From assembly GCA_029555205.1 (NCBI GenBank), contig JAKPTB010000097.1, positions 81,920 to 145,919 of the forward strand: DNA of 64,000 bases, in the 5' to 3' direction. Shown here in pieces: positions 36,377 through 45,627 of this stretch (positions are counted from its first letter, which is position 1; each line of letters begins with the position of its first letter). The notes under the pieces were generated by a model. That model was not told the origin of the DNA. It searched no databases and worked only from the letters and a program-made list of their open reading frames with translations. The position numbers and the translations under genes are program-made. This DNA is from Bacillota bacterium. GTDB taxonomy: Bacteria; Bacillota; Desulfotomaculia; Desulfotomaculales; Pelotomaculaceae.

Positions 36377-38332
36377 GTGAGAAACAGGATTTACTACCCG
36401 GCGTTCTTTCTCATGTTGCTGACCGTGTTGCTTTTTGCGGCTAACGGCCGGGCCGCAGCCCAGGAAAGTAAGGCGGAGGCGTTGCGCCAACAGGATGGCG
36501 TCCAGATAACAGTCAGGGAGGAAAAATACAGTGATAACAATCTGGAGGTAAACCTCAAGATCCCGGTGATCGCCGGCATGGCCGACACGGATCTACAGTC
36601 CCGTCTCAACGCCCTCTTCGAGAGCAGCGCCTCAGAACGAAAAAAGGCAATTACTGAACAGGCCGGAGAGTTTGTTGAGGAAGCAGCAAGGGGCGGTTTC
36701 CCTTTACGGACATTTCAGCTCTACTCGGATTACCGGGTTACCTGCAACCGGAACGGCCTTTTAAGCATCACCTGCGAGTTTTACGAGTTCACCGGCGGTG
36801 CCCACGGCATGACGGTCAGAGATTCTTATAACATCGATCCCTGTACGGGCCGGCAACTGGCCCTTAAAGACCTGTTTAAAGAGGGTACGGATTATAAGGA
36901 AATCATCAACCGGGAAATTGAAAGGCAAATAGCTGCCGATCCGGACAAATATTTCACGGGTGAAGAATGGGGATTCAAAACCATTTCCGACAACCAGGCC
37001 TTTTATCTGGAGGACGCAGGCACGGCGGAAGATGGAATTTCCCCTGCCGGGAATGTCCCCGGTTTGGTCGTGTATTTCGACCTGTATGAAATCGCGCCTT
37101 ACGCAGCGGGATTTCCGGAATTCAAAATCCCGTGGAATCTTTTTGGAGACGCCGTGCCAGCTTTCGCGCCTTCCGGGCCGGCCGCCGGAGCCGGCTTCAG
37201 CGTGAAAGTGAACGGCCAGCCTATTGCCTTTGATGTGTCCCCGCGCCTGGAAAACGGCTATTTCCTGGTCCCCTTGCGGGCGATTTTGGAGGCTATGGGA
37301 GCGAAAGTATCCTGGTACGGTGATACTGGTACAGCAGTGGCGTGCCTACCGGGAGCGACACTTACCGTTACCAAGGGTTCCCAGTATGCCGGGATCAACG
37401 GCCAGGGGTTTACAGTGCCGCTTGCTGCCCGCATAGAGGGGGACAGGCTTATCGTACCACTGGAGATCATTTTACAAGCCCCCGGCGTGCAGTCCGGCTG
37501 GGACAGCGCAACCCAAACCCTTTCGCTCTTTTTGGAAGATATCCCCGGTTATCCGGATCAGCTTCTCGATCTACAGCGGGACATTCAGAATGAACTGGAG
37601 CGGATGGACCGGGACCTGTTCACCGCAGCGGGGGAACTGGCCCGGACCGGCCTGGACGGGGAGGAAGCGCGCCGGATCTTAAGGGAGTTAGCGGCCCGCT
37701 ACCCCTATGTGGCGGACGCCTGCACCGTGGATAAAAATGGGAAGATTGTCGCCGTTGAACCTGCCACCTACCATGAGTATGCCGGCTCAGATATCAGCGG
37801 GCAGGAGCAGGTCAGGAGGCTCTGGGAAACCGGGCGCCCGGTCATAAGCTCTGTGTTCACGGCAGTGGAAGGTTTTCCGGCACTGGACCTGGAATGGCCG
37901 GTGTTCCCGGTAAGCTACCAGGATACCTATCACTCCCCGGAGGATACGATGTTCAACAGGCAAAACGAACTGATCGGCTCAGTCAGTTTACTGATCAAGC
38001 CGGAACAGTTCTTTGCCAGTTTTAACGTCCCGGAACTGCAGGGACAGCAGCCGGAAATGATGGCCATGCAGAAAGACGGGTACATCGTTTACGACAGCGA
38101 CACCTCCCAAATCGGCCGCAATGTCTTTACCGACCCCTTTTATCAGGATTACACCGGACTGCCTGCTCTGACCAGGAGAACAGTTGCCGAAAGGGCTGGG
38201 GTTGGGACCTACACTCCCCCGGAACAGCCAATTCAAAAACAGGTGGTCAAAATGTCGGTCTGGACTACGGTGGGCCTGCACGGTACGGAGTGGCGGCTGA
38301 TTATAAACTACGCGGTAGACAATGCCAGCTAG
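36377..38332 (+). CDS. Secreted protein: RsiV/PdaC-like, stalk and Cache-like sensor parts
   Basis: The 651-residue product has an N-terminal signal peptide (ending near GRAAAQ) and no clear C-terminal membrane helix. Residues about 35-255 resemble DUF4163/DUF3298 modules (YEFTGGAHGMTV and LKDLFKEGTDYKEIINREIE), as in RsiV and PdaC. Residues about 265-385 form a copper-amine-oxidase-N-like stalk (VKVNGQPIAFDVSPRLENGY, FLVPLRAILEAMGAKVSWYG). The last 250 resemble an extracellular Cache sensor (ACTVDKNGKIVAVEP, then FTDPFYQDYTGL). No kinase or chemotaxis output is attached. GTG 36377 is preferred because GGAGG lies eight bases upstream, inside an earlier ATG frame. It may cooperate with the STAS genes downstream. 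Confidence 0.75.
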   Translation: MRNRIYYPAFFLMLLTVLLFAANGRAAAQESKAEALRQQDGVQITVREEKYSDNNLEVNLKIPVIAGMADTDLQSRLNALFESSASERKKAITEQAGEFVEEAARGGFPLRTFQLYSDYRVTCNRNGLLSITCEFYEFTGGAHGMTVRDSYNIDPCTGRQLALKDLFKEGTDYKEIINREIERQIAADPDKYFTGEEWGFKTISDNQAFYLEDAGTAEDGISPAGNVPGLVVYFDLYEIAPYAAGFPEFKIPWNLFGDAVPAFAPSGPAAGAGFSVKVNGQPIAFDVSPRLENGYFLVPLRAILEAMGAKVSWYGDTGTAVACLPGATLTVTKGSQYAGINGQGFTVPLAARIEGDRLIVPLEIILQAPGVQSGWDSATQTLSLFLEDIPGYPDQLLDLQRDIQNELERMDRDLFTAAGELARTGLDGEEARRILRELAARYPYVADACTVDKNGKIVAVEPATYHEYAGSDISGQEQVRRLWETGRPVISSVFTAVEGFPALDLEWPVFPVSYQDTYHSPEDTMFNRQNELIGSVSLLIKPEQFFASFNVPELQGQQPEMMAMQKDGYIVYDSDTSQIGRNVFTDPFYQDYTGLPALTRRTVAERAGVGTYTPPEQPIQKQVVKMSVWTTVGLHGTEWRLIINYAVDNAS

Positions 38333-38548
38333 TCCAGTAAAACCGCGCCGACACTGGAGAGCAGCCCGCGGTGATCCTTTAATGAATGCGATGGTGCTGC
38401 AAATTGTCAACGGCGCCTACCAGGAAGTAAAGTGAACGACAGACCGGGGCGGGCGGCGGCGTGGTTTTGTACCGGTGCTTCAACGGTATGGTTCTGCCTG
38501 TCGCCCCCGTTTCGGTTTTGCCGTAAGTACATGGCGAGGTGGTTGGGT

Positions 38549-39858
38549 ATGAATATTGAGGCAACCAGAACAGGAAAGTTGATGACCCTGGCGCTTGAAG
38601 GTAGAGTTGACGCCTTTGCGGCCAAAAACCTGCAGGACACGGTGAATCAAAAATTAACGCCCGATATTGACGCTTTGATCTTCGACCTGAAGGGCGTCAG
38701 CTATATCAGCAGCGCGGGACTGAGGATCATCCTGTCAGTTGTCAAAAGGATGAAGAAAAACGAAGGCTCCGTCGTTTTGTGCCGTGTCGGCCGGTTTTGC
38801 CGGGATGTCATGGACACGGCGGGATTCCTGTCCCTTTTACCCGTCTTTGACACTCTGGAACAGGCCGTGGCCTTCGGACTGCAATGCATTAAGGAAAAAG
38901 AGCAACTGCAGAACTGGGATCAAATGGAAAATATCCTTCTCTCCTGCGGCAAGGCAAAAATAATTCCGGTTTCTCCGGAAAAGGGCGAGGCTTTGGTAAC
39001 AGGAGACATCAAGGATGTGCTGTACTCCAGGGTTACCAGGGAAAAGCTCTTTTCCAAGACTTTTTCGGAAGCCGAATATTCCATCGGATTGGGGGCGCTG
39101 GGGGACGATGTGGACGATTACTACACCGTGATGGGCGAGATGATCACCATCGGCGGGACTATGGTCTGGCTGCCCACCGACGGCAACGATACCCCTGATT
39201 TTCTCATTCCAAAGGCGGATACCGGCAGAATAAAGGTGCGCACAGGTTTTAATGTTTCCTTGAACGGTAGGTTTACGAATTGTTTTATTTTGTAAGCGAC
39301 AGCCCCCAGGGTGTTTCGTTGGGAGAAATCTACGGTGAGCTGTTCCGGCTGGCGTCAATCAGGCGTCCCGATTATAAAGGCGCCATCGGCCTGGCGGCCT
39401 GCGCCCGGATGCCCGCGGTTTTCGGCTCGGGCATATTAAAGTCGCCGGTGCGCGAATTTGCCCCGGCCAACGGCAGGATGATCACCGACGGCGAGAACGT
39501 GGAGCAGTGGATGGAATCCGACAAAGAACCCAGACATACCGGTGTTACCGGCCTTATTTGCGGGATAGGCGTATCTTTACAGGCGGATTTGTCGGTTTTT
39601 GATCAGGATATCCTCAACCGCATATTTTACCTGCACCCGGCCAATACGGGGGGCAAAAGCCAGATGTTGCACAACCACGGGGTGCTATTCAGCCAGCAGC
39701 CCTTCCCCGAGAGGGCGGTAAATCTGGAAAAGCAGATCGACCGGGTTGTGGAAGAGGGTGATTTTATTGACATGCGCCACCTGCTGGACGCTTCAACCGT
39801 TGAAAGAGCCTTGATCGGCGTCAGCTATCTGCAGGAATTGAAACAAGACAACATATAA
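38549..39858 (+). pseudogene. STAS-domain protein with C-terminal extension, frameshifted
   Basis: The first frame (38549-39295) gives an N-terminal STAS domain of the anti-sigma-antagonist type (LEGRVDAFAAKNLQDTV, then GVSYISSAGLRIILSVVKRM with the phosphorylatable Ser region). An unknown domain follows up to NVSLNGRFTN. The same protein clearly continues in another frame from about 39280 (VSDSPQGVSLGEIYGELFRL, then YKGAIGLAACARMPAVFGSG) to 39858. The slip lies in a T-rich stretch (TTGTTTTATTTTG) near 39280-39292. This may be a real mutation, a homopolymer sequencing error or, less likely, recoding. ATG 38549 follows GAGGTGG. The protein would sense or relay a signal by partner switching. 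Confidence 0.75.
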
Positions 39859-39863
39859 AAGAT

Positions 39864-40400
39864 ATGTTCGACAACATCGGCACGCTGATCGGGGTGTCGC
39901 GCAAGGCGGGGCTGCTTGACAAAAAGGGACAGTTGCCCCGCATCGGCAAGGCCCTGTTTGCGGACTCTCTGGGCACCATTTTCGCTTCCTTTGCGGGGAT
40001 CAGCACCGTGACCAGTTATATAGAAAGCGCCGCCGGGGTGAGCGAGGGCGGACGCACCGGCCTCACCGCCGTTGTGGTTGCGCTTTTTTTTCTGGTCTCC
40101 GTTATTTTCGCCCCCCTGGTGGCGCTGATTCCGGCCCAGGCCACCGCGCCGGTCCTGATTATTGTTGGCTTGCTGATGATGGGGGAGGTTGTCAATATTC
40201 GCTTCGACGACTTCACGGAAGCCCTGCCCGCGTTTTTTACAATTATTATGATGCCGCTCACCTACTCCATCGCTCAAGGCCTGGCCTTCGGCTTCATGTC
40301 CTACACCGTCATCAAGCTGAGCACCGGGCGCCACCGGGAAAACAACGACGTAACTTATACCCTGACTGTTTTATTCATTCTCCACTTCATGCTCGGCTGA
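39864..40400 (+). pseudogene. Purine permease (AzgA/NCS2 type), N-terminally truncated
   Basis: 178 residues match the C-terminal part of AzgA-type adenine/hypoxanthine/guanine permeases: MFDNIGTLIGVSRKAGLLDK, STVTSYIESAAGVSEGGRTG, TAPVLIIVGLLMMGEVVN and FDDFTEALPAFFTIIMMPLT. The first 250 or so residues, with half the membrane helices, are missing. The homology starts six bases after the stop of the STAS frame, with no ribosome site, so the gene was probably fused to the STAS locus by a deletion. It is unlikely to make a working transporter. Confidence 0.85.
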
Positions 40401-40496
40401 ACCGTCTTTTTACCTGGCACAACGGGCGGGTTGCCGGGTGCCGGCAGGAATGTGGCGGGTATTGAAGACAAGATGAATCCAAGGAGGTTTGGACCA

Positions 40497-41339
40497 GTGA
40501 GGAAGTGTTTGTACCGTATGATTGCCGCCGTCCTGCTGGCGGCGCTGCTGGCCCTGGCCGGATGCGCTCAGGCCGGTAAAGATAAAAAGCTGAAGGAAGC
40601 AAGCCCTCCCGAAGACACTGTTTTTCAGGTGTCCACCATCAATGCCCTGTTGCAGGGGCTTTATGACGGGGAAATGACCTGCGGAGAGCTGAAAAAACAT
40701 GGCGACCTGGGTATCGGGACCTTTGACGGGCTGGACGGGGAAATGATCATGGTGGACGGAAGCGTTCTGCAGGTGAAGGCGGACGGAAAAGTCCTTCCCG
40801 CCCCGGACGGGGAAAAAACTCCTTTTGCCGCGGTCACCTTTTTCAGATCCGACCAGGCGCAACAGGTGAAGGAAGTGGCTGATTACTCTCAACTGCAGCG
40901 GCTGCTGGACGGGCTGATCGCAAACCGGAACATGTTTTACGCCATTCGCATTGACGGCACGTTCTCTTATGTAAAAACCAGGAGCGTGCCCGAACAGGCG
41001 AAGCCCTATCCCCCTCTGGTGGAAGTTACCAAAAACCAGCCGGTTTTTGAAATGCGCAATGTCAGGGGAACCGTGGCAGGCTTTTACTGCCCGCCCTACG
41101 TCGAGGGATTCAACGTGCCCGGCTACCATCTACATTTCGTTACGGAGGACCACCAGCAGGGAGGCCACCTGCTGGAATGCAGCCTTCAGGAAGGGGAGAT
41201 ACAGATGGATGAGACCCGGGAGTTTTACCTGATGCTGCCCGCCGGAAGTGATTTCGCCATGGCCGACCTGACCACTGACCGGGCGGAGGAACTGAATGAG
41301 GTCGAAAATAGTATAAGTGGAGGAAAAAGAATAGAATAA
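40497..41339 (+). CDS. budA: Alpha-acetolactate decarboxylase, lipoprotein form
   Basis: The 280-residue product has the acetolactate decarboxylase core: FQVSTINALLQGLYDGEMTC, HGDLGIGTFDGLDGEMI and the zinc-binding GYHLHFVTEDHQQGGHLLEC with its three His. It converts alpha-acetolactate to acetoin. Unusually, it starts with a lipoprotein signal: a basic head, LLAALLALAGC and Cys23. It would therefore be anchored outside the membrane rather than in the cytosol. GTG 40497 follows AAGGAGGT at ten bases; upstream in-frame codons have no ribosome site. No acetolactate synthase is nearby. It may act on exported substrate or have a signalling role, which is inference. Confidence 0.9.
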   Translation: MRKCLYRMIAAVLLAALLALAGCAQAGKDKKLKEASPPEDTVFQVSTINALLQGLYDGEMTCGELKKHGDLGIGTFDGLDGEMIMVDGSVLQVKADGKVLPAPDGEKTPFAAVTFFRSDQAQQVKEVADYSQLQRLLDGLIANRNMFYAIRIDGTFSYVKTRSVPEQAKPYPPLVEVTKNQPVFEMRNVRGTVAGFYCPPYVEGFNVPGYHLHFVTEDHQQGGHLLECSLQEGEIQMDETREFYLMLPAGSDFAMADLTTDRAEELNEVENSISGGKRIE

Positions 41340-41698
41340 TGGAATTGCCATTCAAGCGGCTAACGCTTGTCTGGTGATAGAAGTTGCAGGCAGATTTGAC
41401 AGCAATACAGCAAACGAATTTGAACAGAAGTGCGCCGCTTCCTTTCCGTGGCGATAAAGAAAATCATTCTGGATTTCAGCAAGCCGCGATATATCAGCAG
41501 CGCGGTAACGCTGGATTGCGGTGCATTTTACGCATGGTGAATAAATTCCGGGCCAATTGGGGCTGTTTGCTTCTCTGCGTTTTAAGCGGGTTGGTGGAGA
41601 AGGTTATAAGCATTTCCGATTTTGACAATTTCCTTCTAATTACTGCCGGTGTGGACCACGCTATGCGCAGTGGGACAGAGGGACAGGTCTCAATGTAA
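41339..41698 (+). pseudogene. Degraded STAS-domain (anti-sigma antagonist) gene
   Basis: Pieces of one STAS domain lie in different frames. AIQAANACLVIEVAGRFDSN and TANEFEQKC are in the first. IKKIILDFSKPRYISSA is in another. LRCILRMVNKFRANWGCLLL, then LVEKVISISDFDNFLLITAG, is in a third. Together they give a complete domain of about 105 residues with at least two frameshifts. It lies between budA and the transporter fusion and is the second STAS gene of this region. Confidence 0.75.
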
Positions 41699-41730
41699 TG
41701 GTCTGGTTAGATGTGAGGGTGTGAAAAATT

Positions 41731-43977
41731 ATGTTCCGACTACATATGAAAAGGGCTTCCGTTCTGGCTTTACTCTGTTTATTTACCGCTGCCGTTCTGG
41801 CAGGGTGCGGCAAGTCTGAGAAGGTGATTGAGAAGCTGGATGACGCCAGGGAGTCAAAAATCGGTGTCATGACCGGCACTACCGGTGAGCAGCTGGCCCT
41901 GGCCAGGTTCCCAGATGCGGACGTCAAAAGCTTTGATGATGTCATGGACGCCGTAGCCGCGCTGAAAGCGGGGCAGCTTGACGCAGTAATCACGGCCTAT
42001 TCCATCGCCTTAAATGTGTCGAAACACAATCCGGACTTGTGGTACCTGCCTGAACCGGTGGAGAAAGAGGACATGGCCGTCGGGGTGAGAAAAGGCAATG
42101 AAGAAATGCTTGCAGCGGTAAACAGGATTATTGCAGAGCTGCAAGACGAAGGCATATTGGAAGACATGAGAAGGCGCTGGTTCAAGCAGGACCTGTCCCC
42201 TTACGAGCAGGTCGACCTGCCCCTGCCCGCAAGCGGGGAAGTTTTGAAAGTCGGCGTGAGCGCTACCCGGGAGCCTTTTAGCTTTACTGATGAAAACGGA
42301 AGAATCACCGGCTTTGACGGCGAAGTGGCACGCAGGATCGCAGCAAAATTAGGCAGGCCGGTTGAGTTTTTGGACATGAAGTTTTCTGCGCTGATCCCGG
42401 CCCTGCAATCAGGCAAAATTGATTTGGCAATCAGCATGGCTCCCACCGAGGAACGTAAAAAATCGATCAATTTCAGCCAGCCGGTTTTTGCCAGCGCCCA
42501 GGTGATGCTGGTCAAAAAGGCCCCGGGGGCGAAGACGGGCAGCGGTGAAACGTTCTCCCTGGATGACCTTAACGGCAAGAGAGTAGCCGTGTATTTAGGA
42601 AGTATTCATGACACTTTTGTCACCAGCCGCTACCCGGGGGCAGATATTAAGCGCTTTGACAGCACGGCTGACATGATTTTAGCCCTGAAAAACAAAAAAG
42701 TCGACGTGGCCTTTTTTGCATTAACATCCGCGAAGGTTGCTCTCAAGGACAACCCGGAATTGACCATCCTTACGGAGGAGGCCTTAACGAATCCCATTGG
42801 TGTGGGGTTCAATAAAAACAATCCGGCGTTGCGGGAGAGGTTTAACAATTACTTAAAAACAGCCAGAGCGAACGGCACTTACGATGAGATGTACCGGCGC
42901 TGGTTTGAAAATGATCCTGAAAAAGCGGAAATGCCTGAATTTGAAAATCCTGAGACCGGGGAAGAAATTGTTTTGGGGGTTGCGGTGGTGGAATTGCCTC
43001 ATGTGGCCTATATGAACGGTAAGTATGTTGGTTTTGACATTGAAATGGTGCAACGTTTTGCCCTGCACGAGGGGATAAGGCTGAAAATCATGCCCATGGA
43101 GTTTTCCGCCCTGGTGGCAGCCCTTGCTTCCGGGAAAGTTGACATAATTGCCGACGCCATCACCATTACCGAAGAGAGGCAAAAGCAAATTGACTTTTCC
43201 GACCCGTACATGTATACCAAAACAGCGGTCATCGCCCTCAAGGGGTATGGTGCTGACGGCGGGGGTGTAGCCGGAGGGGATGTTTCCTTTCTTCAAAAGG
43301 TTGGCGACAGCTTTTACAAAAACTTAATCCTGGAAAACCGCTACTTGCTGATCATAGACGGACTGAAAGTAACGGTGCTCATCTCACTTCTCTCAACAGT
43401 TTTCGGCACCCTGCTCGGCGCCCTGATTTGCTTTATGCGCATGTCGCCGAACAAGGCGCTCCGGCAGCCTGCCAAAGTCTATATCTCCATCCTGCGCGGC
43501 ACTCCTGTGCTGGTTCTCCTGATGATCATATTCTATGTCGTGTTTGCTTCCGTGGACATTAACCCTATCCTCGTGGCGGTGCTCGCCTTCGGCATGAATT
43601 TTGGGGCTTATGTCTCCGAGATGTTCCGGACAGGGATCGAGAGTGTGGACAGGGGGCAAACCGAAGCCGGCATCGCCATGGGATTTACCAAAGCGAAAAC
43701 TTTTCTCTACATTATCCTGCCCCAGGCTGTAAGGCAAATTTTGCCCGTCTATAAAGGTGAGTTCATCTCCCTGGTGAAAATGACTTCCGTGGTGGGGTAT
43801 ATCGCCGTGCAGGATTTAACCAAGGCCGGCGACATTATCCGCAGCCGCACCTTTGACGCCTTTTTCCCGCTGGTTATGGTGGCGGTGCTGTACTTTTTCA
43901 TAACGTGGCTGCTTTCCCTCTCCCTGGGTTATGTGGAGTGGGTCGCTGACCCGAAGGCAAGAAGAAAGCCGGTTTAA
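41731..43977 (+). CDS. Amino-acid-type ABC transporter: repeated binding lobes fused to permease
   Basis: The 748-residue product starts with a lipoprotein signal (lipobox AVLAGC, Cys26). Then follow half-modules of family-3 solute-binding proteins in an odd order. Residues about 40-150 are a lobe-2 unit (IGVMTGTTGEQLALARFPDA to MRRRWF). Residues 170-260 are lobe 1 (VGVSATREPFSFTDENG, FDGEVARRIAAKLG). Residues 275-385 are lobe 2 (VAVYLGSIHDTF to MYRRWFEND). Residues 400-500 are another lobe 1 (LGVAVVELPHVAYMNGKYVG). Residues 520-748 form a HisM/GlnP-like permease with the EAA-type loop QTEAGIAMGFTKAKTFLYII. The ATPase subunit is not adjacent. ATG 41731 has GAGGGTG ten bases upstream. Polar amino acids are the likely substrate. 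Confidence 0.9.
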   Translation: MFRLHMKRASVLALLCLFTAAVLAGCGKSEKVIEKLDDARESKIGVMTGTTGEQLALARFPDADVKSFDDVMDAVAALKAGQLDAVITAYSIALNVSKHNPDLWYLPEPVEKEDMAVGVRKGNEEMLAAVNRIIAELQDEGILEDMRRRWFKQDLSPYEQVDLPLPASGEVLKVGVSATREPFSFTDENGRITGFDGEVARRIAAKLGRPVEFLDMKFSALIPALQSGKIDLAISMAPTEERKKSINFSQPVFASAQVMLVKKAPGAKTGSGETFSLDDLNGKRVAVYLGSIHDTFVTSRYPGADIKRFDSTADMILALKNKKVDVAFFALTSAKVALKDNPELTILTEEALTNPIGVGFNKNNPALRERFNNYLKTARANGTYDEMYRRWFENDPEKAEMPEFENPETGEEIVLGVAVVELPHVAYMNGKYVGFDIEMVQRFALHEGIRLKIMPMEFSALVAALASGKVDIIADAITITEERQKQIDFSDPYMYTKTAVIALKGYGADGGGVAGGDVSFLQKVGDSFYKNLILENRYLLIIDGLKVTVLISLLSTVFGTLLGALICFMRMSPNKALRQPAKVYISILRGTPVLVLLMIIFYVVFASVDINPILVAVLAFGMNFGAYVSEMFRTGIESVDRGQTEAGIAMGFTKAKTFLYIILPQAVRQILPVYKGEFISLVKMTSVVGYIAVQDLTKAGDIIRSRTFDAFFPLVMVAVLYFFITWLLSLSLGYVEWVADPKARRKPV

Positions 43978-44056
43978 TAGAGGGTTCTCAATTGAATGTG
44001 AAGGCAAAGGAGAGCTAAAAGAGCACACTGAAAAATGATGAAAGGCAGGGAAGATA

Positions 44057-44542
44057 ATGATTGGCGCGGTAATCTTGCTCATTGGAATTTTAGTTGGAAT
44101 AATACATATTGCAGTAAAACGAAATAGTCTTGACCGGGCAGGAAAAGTTGAACTCTTATTACTCTATTGTCTTGTTTTTGGCGTAGGGGTGTTTGGTGCC
44201 AACAGTTTCGTCATGCACGTCTTCTTTCCTGAATATGTCGCTCCCATGATTGGATGGGATGTGAGCCCCTTTGAAACTGAAGTCGGCATTCATGATGGGG
44301 CCTGGGCGCTCCTCGCCTTTCTGGCGATCTGGATCAGGGGCACGTTCTGGCATGCGGTTGTGCTGGGGTGGTCGTTTTTTATGATTGGCGCGGGAATAGG
44401 TCACTTAAAGGACACGCTTGTTCACGGCAATTACGAACCTTACAACTTCGGCATGATTTTTTTCGATCTCGGCGAGGCGTTGTTGTTAATCGTTTTATGG
44501 CTTGCCTGGATCAGGCTTTCTAGTAATAAACAACGAAAGTAA
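44057..44542 (+). CDS. Small integral membrane protein, DUF6790-like
   Basis: The 161-residue product has about four membrane helices. Recognisable stretches are VGVFGANSFVMHVFFPEYVA, FETEVGIHDGAWALLAFLAI and FFMIGAGIGHLKDTLVHGNY. These resemble the DUF6790 family of small bacterial membrane proteins, whose function is unknown. Several His and acidic residues lie at helix ends, which might suggest metal or heme contact, but this is speculation. The start ATG 44057 has AGGCAGGGA upstream. It follows the transporter fusion by 79 bases and could share its transcript. Confidence 0.6.
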   Translation: MIGAVILLIGILVGIIHIAVKRNSLDRAGKVELLLLYCLVFGVGVFGANSFVMHVFFPEYVAPMIGWDVSPFETEVGIHDGAWALLAFLAIWIRGTFWHAVVLGWSFFMIGAGIGHLKDTLVHGNYEPYNFGMIFFDLGEALLLIVLWLAWIRLSSNKQRK

Positions 44543-44606
44543 ATCTGAAGAGAAATGCTTCTTATAGCCACCAAACTAAGTCCGGCACCCGGGGACCTTG
44601 CTTTAA

Positions 44607-44792
44607 AGCGGCAGCAGTGAGATCTCCCCCTGGGCAAACGATTCGGTGGTTACGGCGGCGGTGAATAACGGTATCATCAAAGGATACTCCGTACAACACC
44701 TGCGATCCGGAGCCAGGGCCGTCAGGACCGAAGTCGCCGTGGTGGCCGTTAGAGCGATCGGAGTTAAAGGAGCAAATCATCTTGAACCATGA
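44607..44792 (+). pseudogene. SLH-domain remnant
   Basis: After a TAA at 44604 the frame reads SGSSEISPWANDSVVTAAVN, then NGIIKGYSVQHLRSGARAVR and TEVAVVAVRAIGVKG, ending at TGA 44790-44792. This is a typical SLH repeat (PWA-x-D-x-V-x-x-A-x-x-x-G-I-I-x-G-Y...R-x-E). There is no start codon or signal peptide, so this is the tail of a lost cell-surface protein. It is not related to the flanking genes. Confidence 0.75.
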
Positions 44793-44888
44793 CAGCGCCG
44801 TTTATCTGCTCAGATTTGATCTTGACGGCTAATATGTTCACTTGCATTTTACCATTATCGAAATTTCAAGTTGTAGGAGGAATAGTTG

Positions 44889-45581
44889 ATGCTCAAGAAA
44901 GAAGTTTTGCCGGTTTCCGGACTTGCCGGGACCGACATCCAGCAAATGTACGAGCTCATGTGCAAATATTACTCCAATCTTGACCCCGATATATTCCGGA
45001 ATGACCTTAAAGAGAAGGATCATGTTTTGTTGTTCAAGGATGAAGAGGGATCAATTGTAGGGTTTACCAGCAGCATGATCATCCGGCTTAATATTGATGG
45101 TGAGGTTATCAAGCTGCTATATTCGGGAGATACCGTTATGGACCGGACATATTGGAATTGGAGCTATCTCCAAAACAACTGGTTCAACTACATTTCATCC
45201 CTCCCGGAGTTCAAGGAAGGAAACTTTTACTGGATGTTGCTGTCAAAGGGATACAGAACATACCGGTACCTGCCCTATTATTTCAATCTGTTCTGGCCCC
45301 GGTACAACGCTCCTACGCCTCCATTTGTCAGGGCAATTATTGAGGGTTTTGCGAATTTGATGTTCCCGGAAGTTTTTGACCCTGTCAGCGGCGTAATCCG
45401 TTCCGGCTGCGATTTTGTCAAGCCGGGAGTGGCAGATATAAAAGAGAGGCATTTGAAGAATCCTCATATCGAGTATTTTGCCAGGGTGAATCCGGGTTAT
45501 GTACGCGGGGATGAACTGGTCTGCGTGGCCGAGTTAAGCCCCCGAGGTATTAAAGATTTTGTTCATAAATGGTTTGTTTGA
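44889..45581 (+). CDS. GNAT-like hypothetical protein
   Basis: The 231-residue product is not firmly recognised. The first 110 residues look like a GNAT fold: a helix-rich head, then HVLLFKDEEGSIVGFTSSMI and IKLLYSGDTVMDRTYW, then a Trp-rich stretch (WNWSYLQNNWFNYISSLPEF) and FYWMLLSKGYRTYRYLPYYF, which resembles the cofactor-binding part. The C-terminal 90 residues are unique. ATG 44889 lies seven bases after TAGGAGGA. The giant MFS-HEAT-cNMP gene starts 46 bases after its stop on the same strand, so the two may work together, for example an acyltransferase acting with a transporter. That link is inference. Confidence 0.6.
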   Translation: MLKKEVLPVSGLAGTDIQQMYELMCKYYSNLDPDIFRNDLKEKDHVLLFKDEEGSIVGFTSSMIIRLNIDGEVIKLLYSGDTVMDRTYWNWSYLQNNWFNYISSLPEFKEGNFYWMLLSKGYRTYRYLPYYFNLFWPRYNAPTPPFVRAIIEGFANLMFPEVFDPVSGVIRSGCDFVKPGVADIKERHLKNPHIEYFARVNPGYVRGDELVCVAELSPRGIKDFVHKWFV

Positions 45582-45627
45582 TTTTGGTTTAGCCTGATTA
45601 GCTGTTGGATTTGTGCTGGAGGTAACG

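Noticed and set aside
35990..36490. A 166-codon minus-strand frame overlapping the RiPP relic
   Set aside because: It is antisense to the leader and to the start of the stalk protein, has no ribosome site and no family resemblance.
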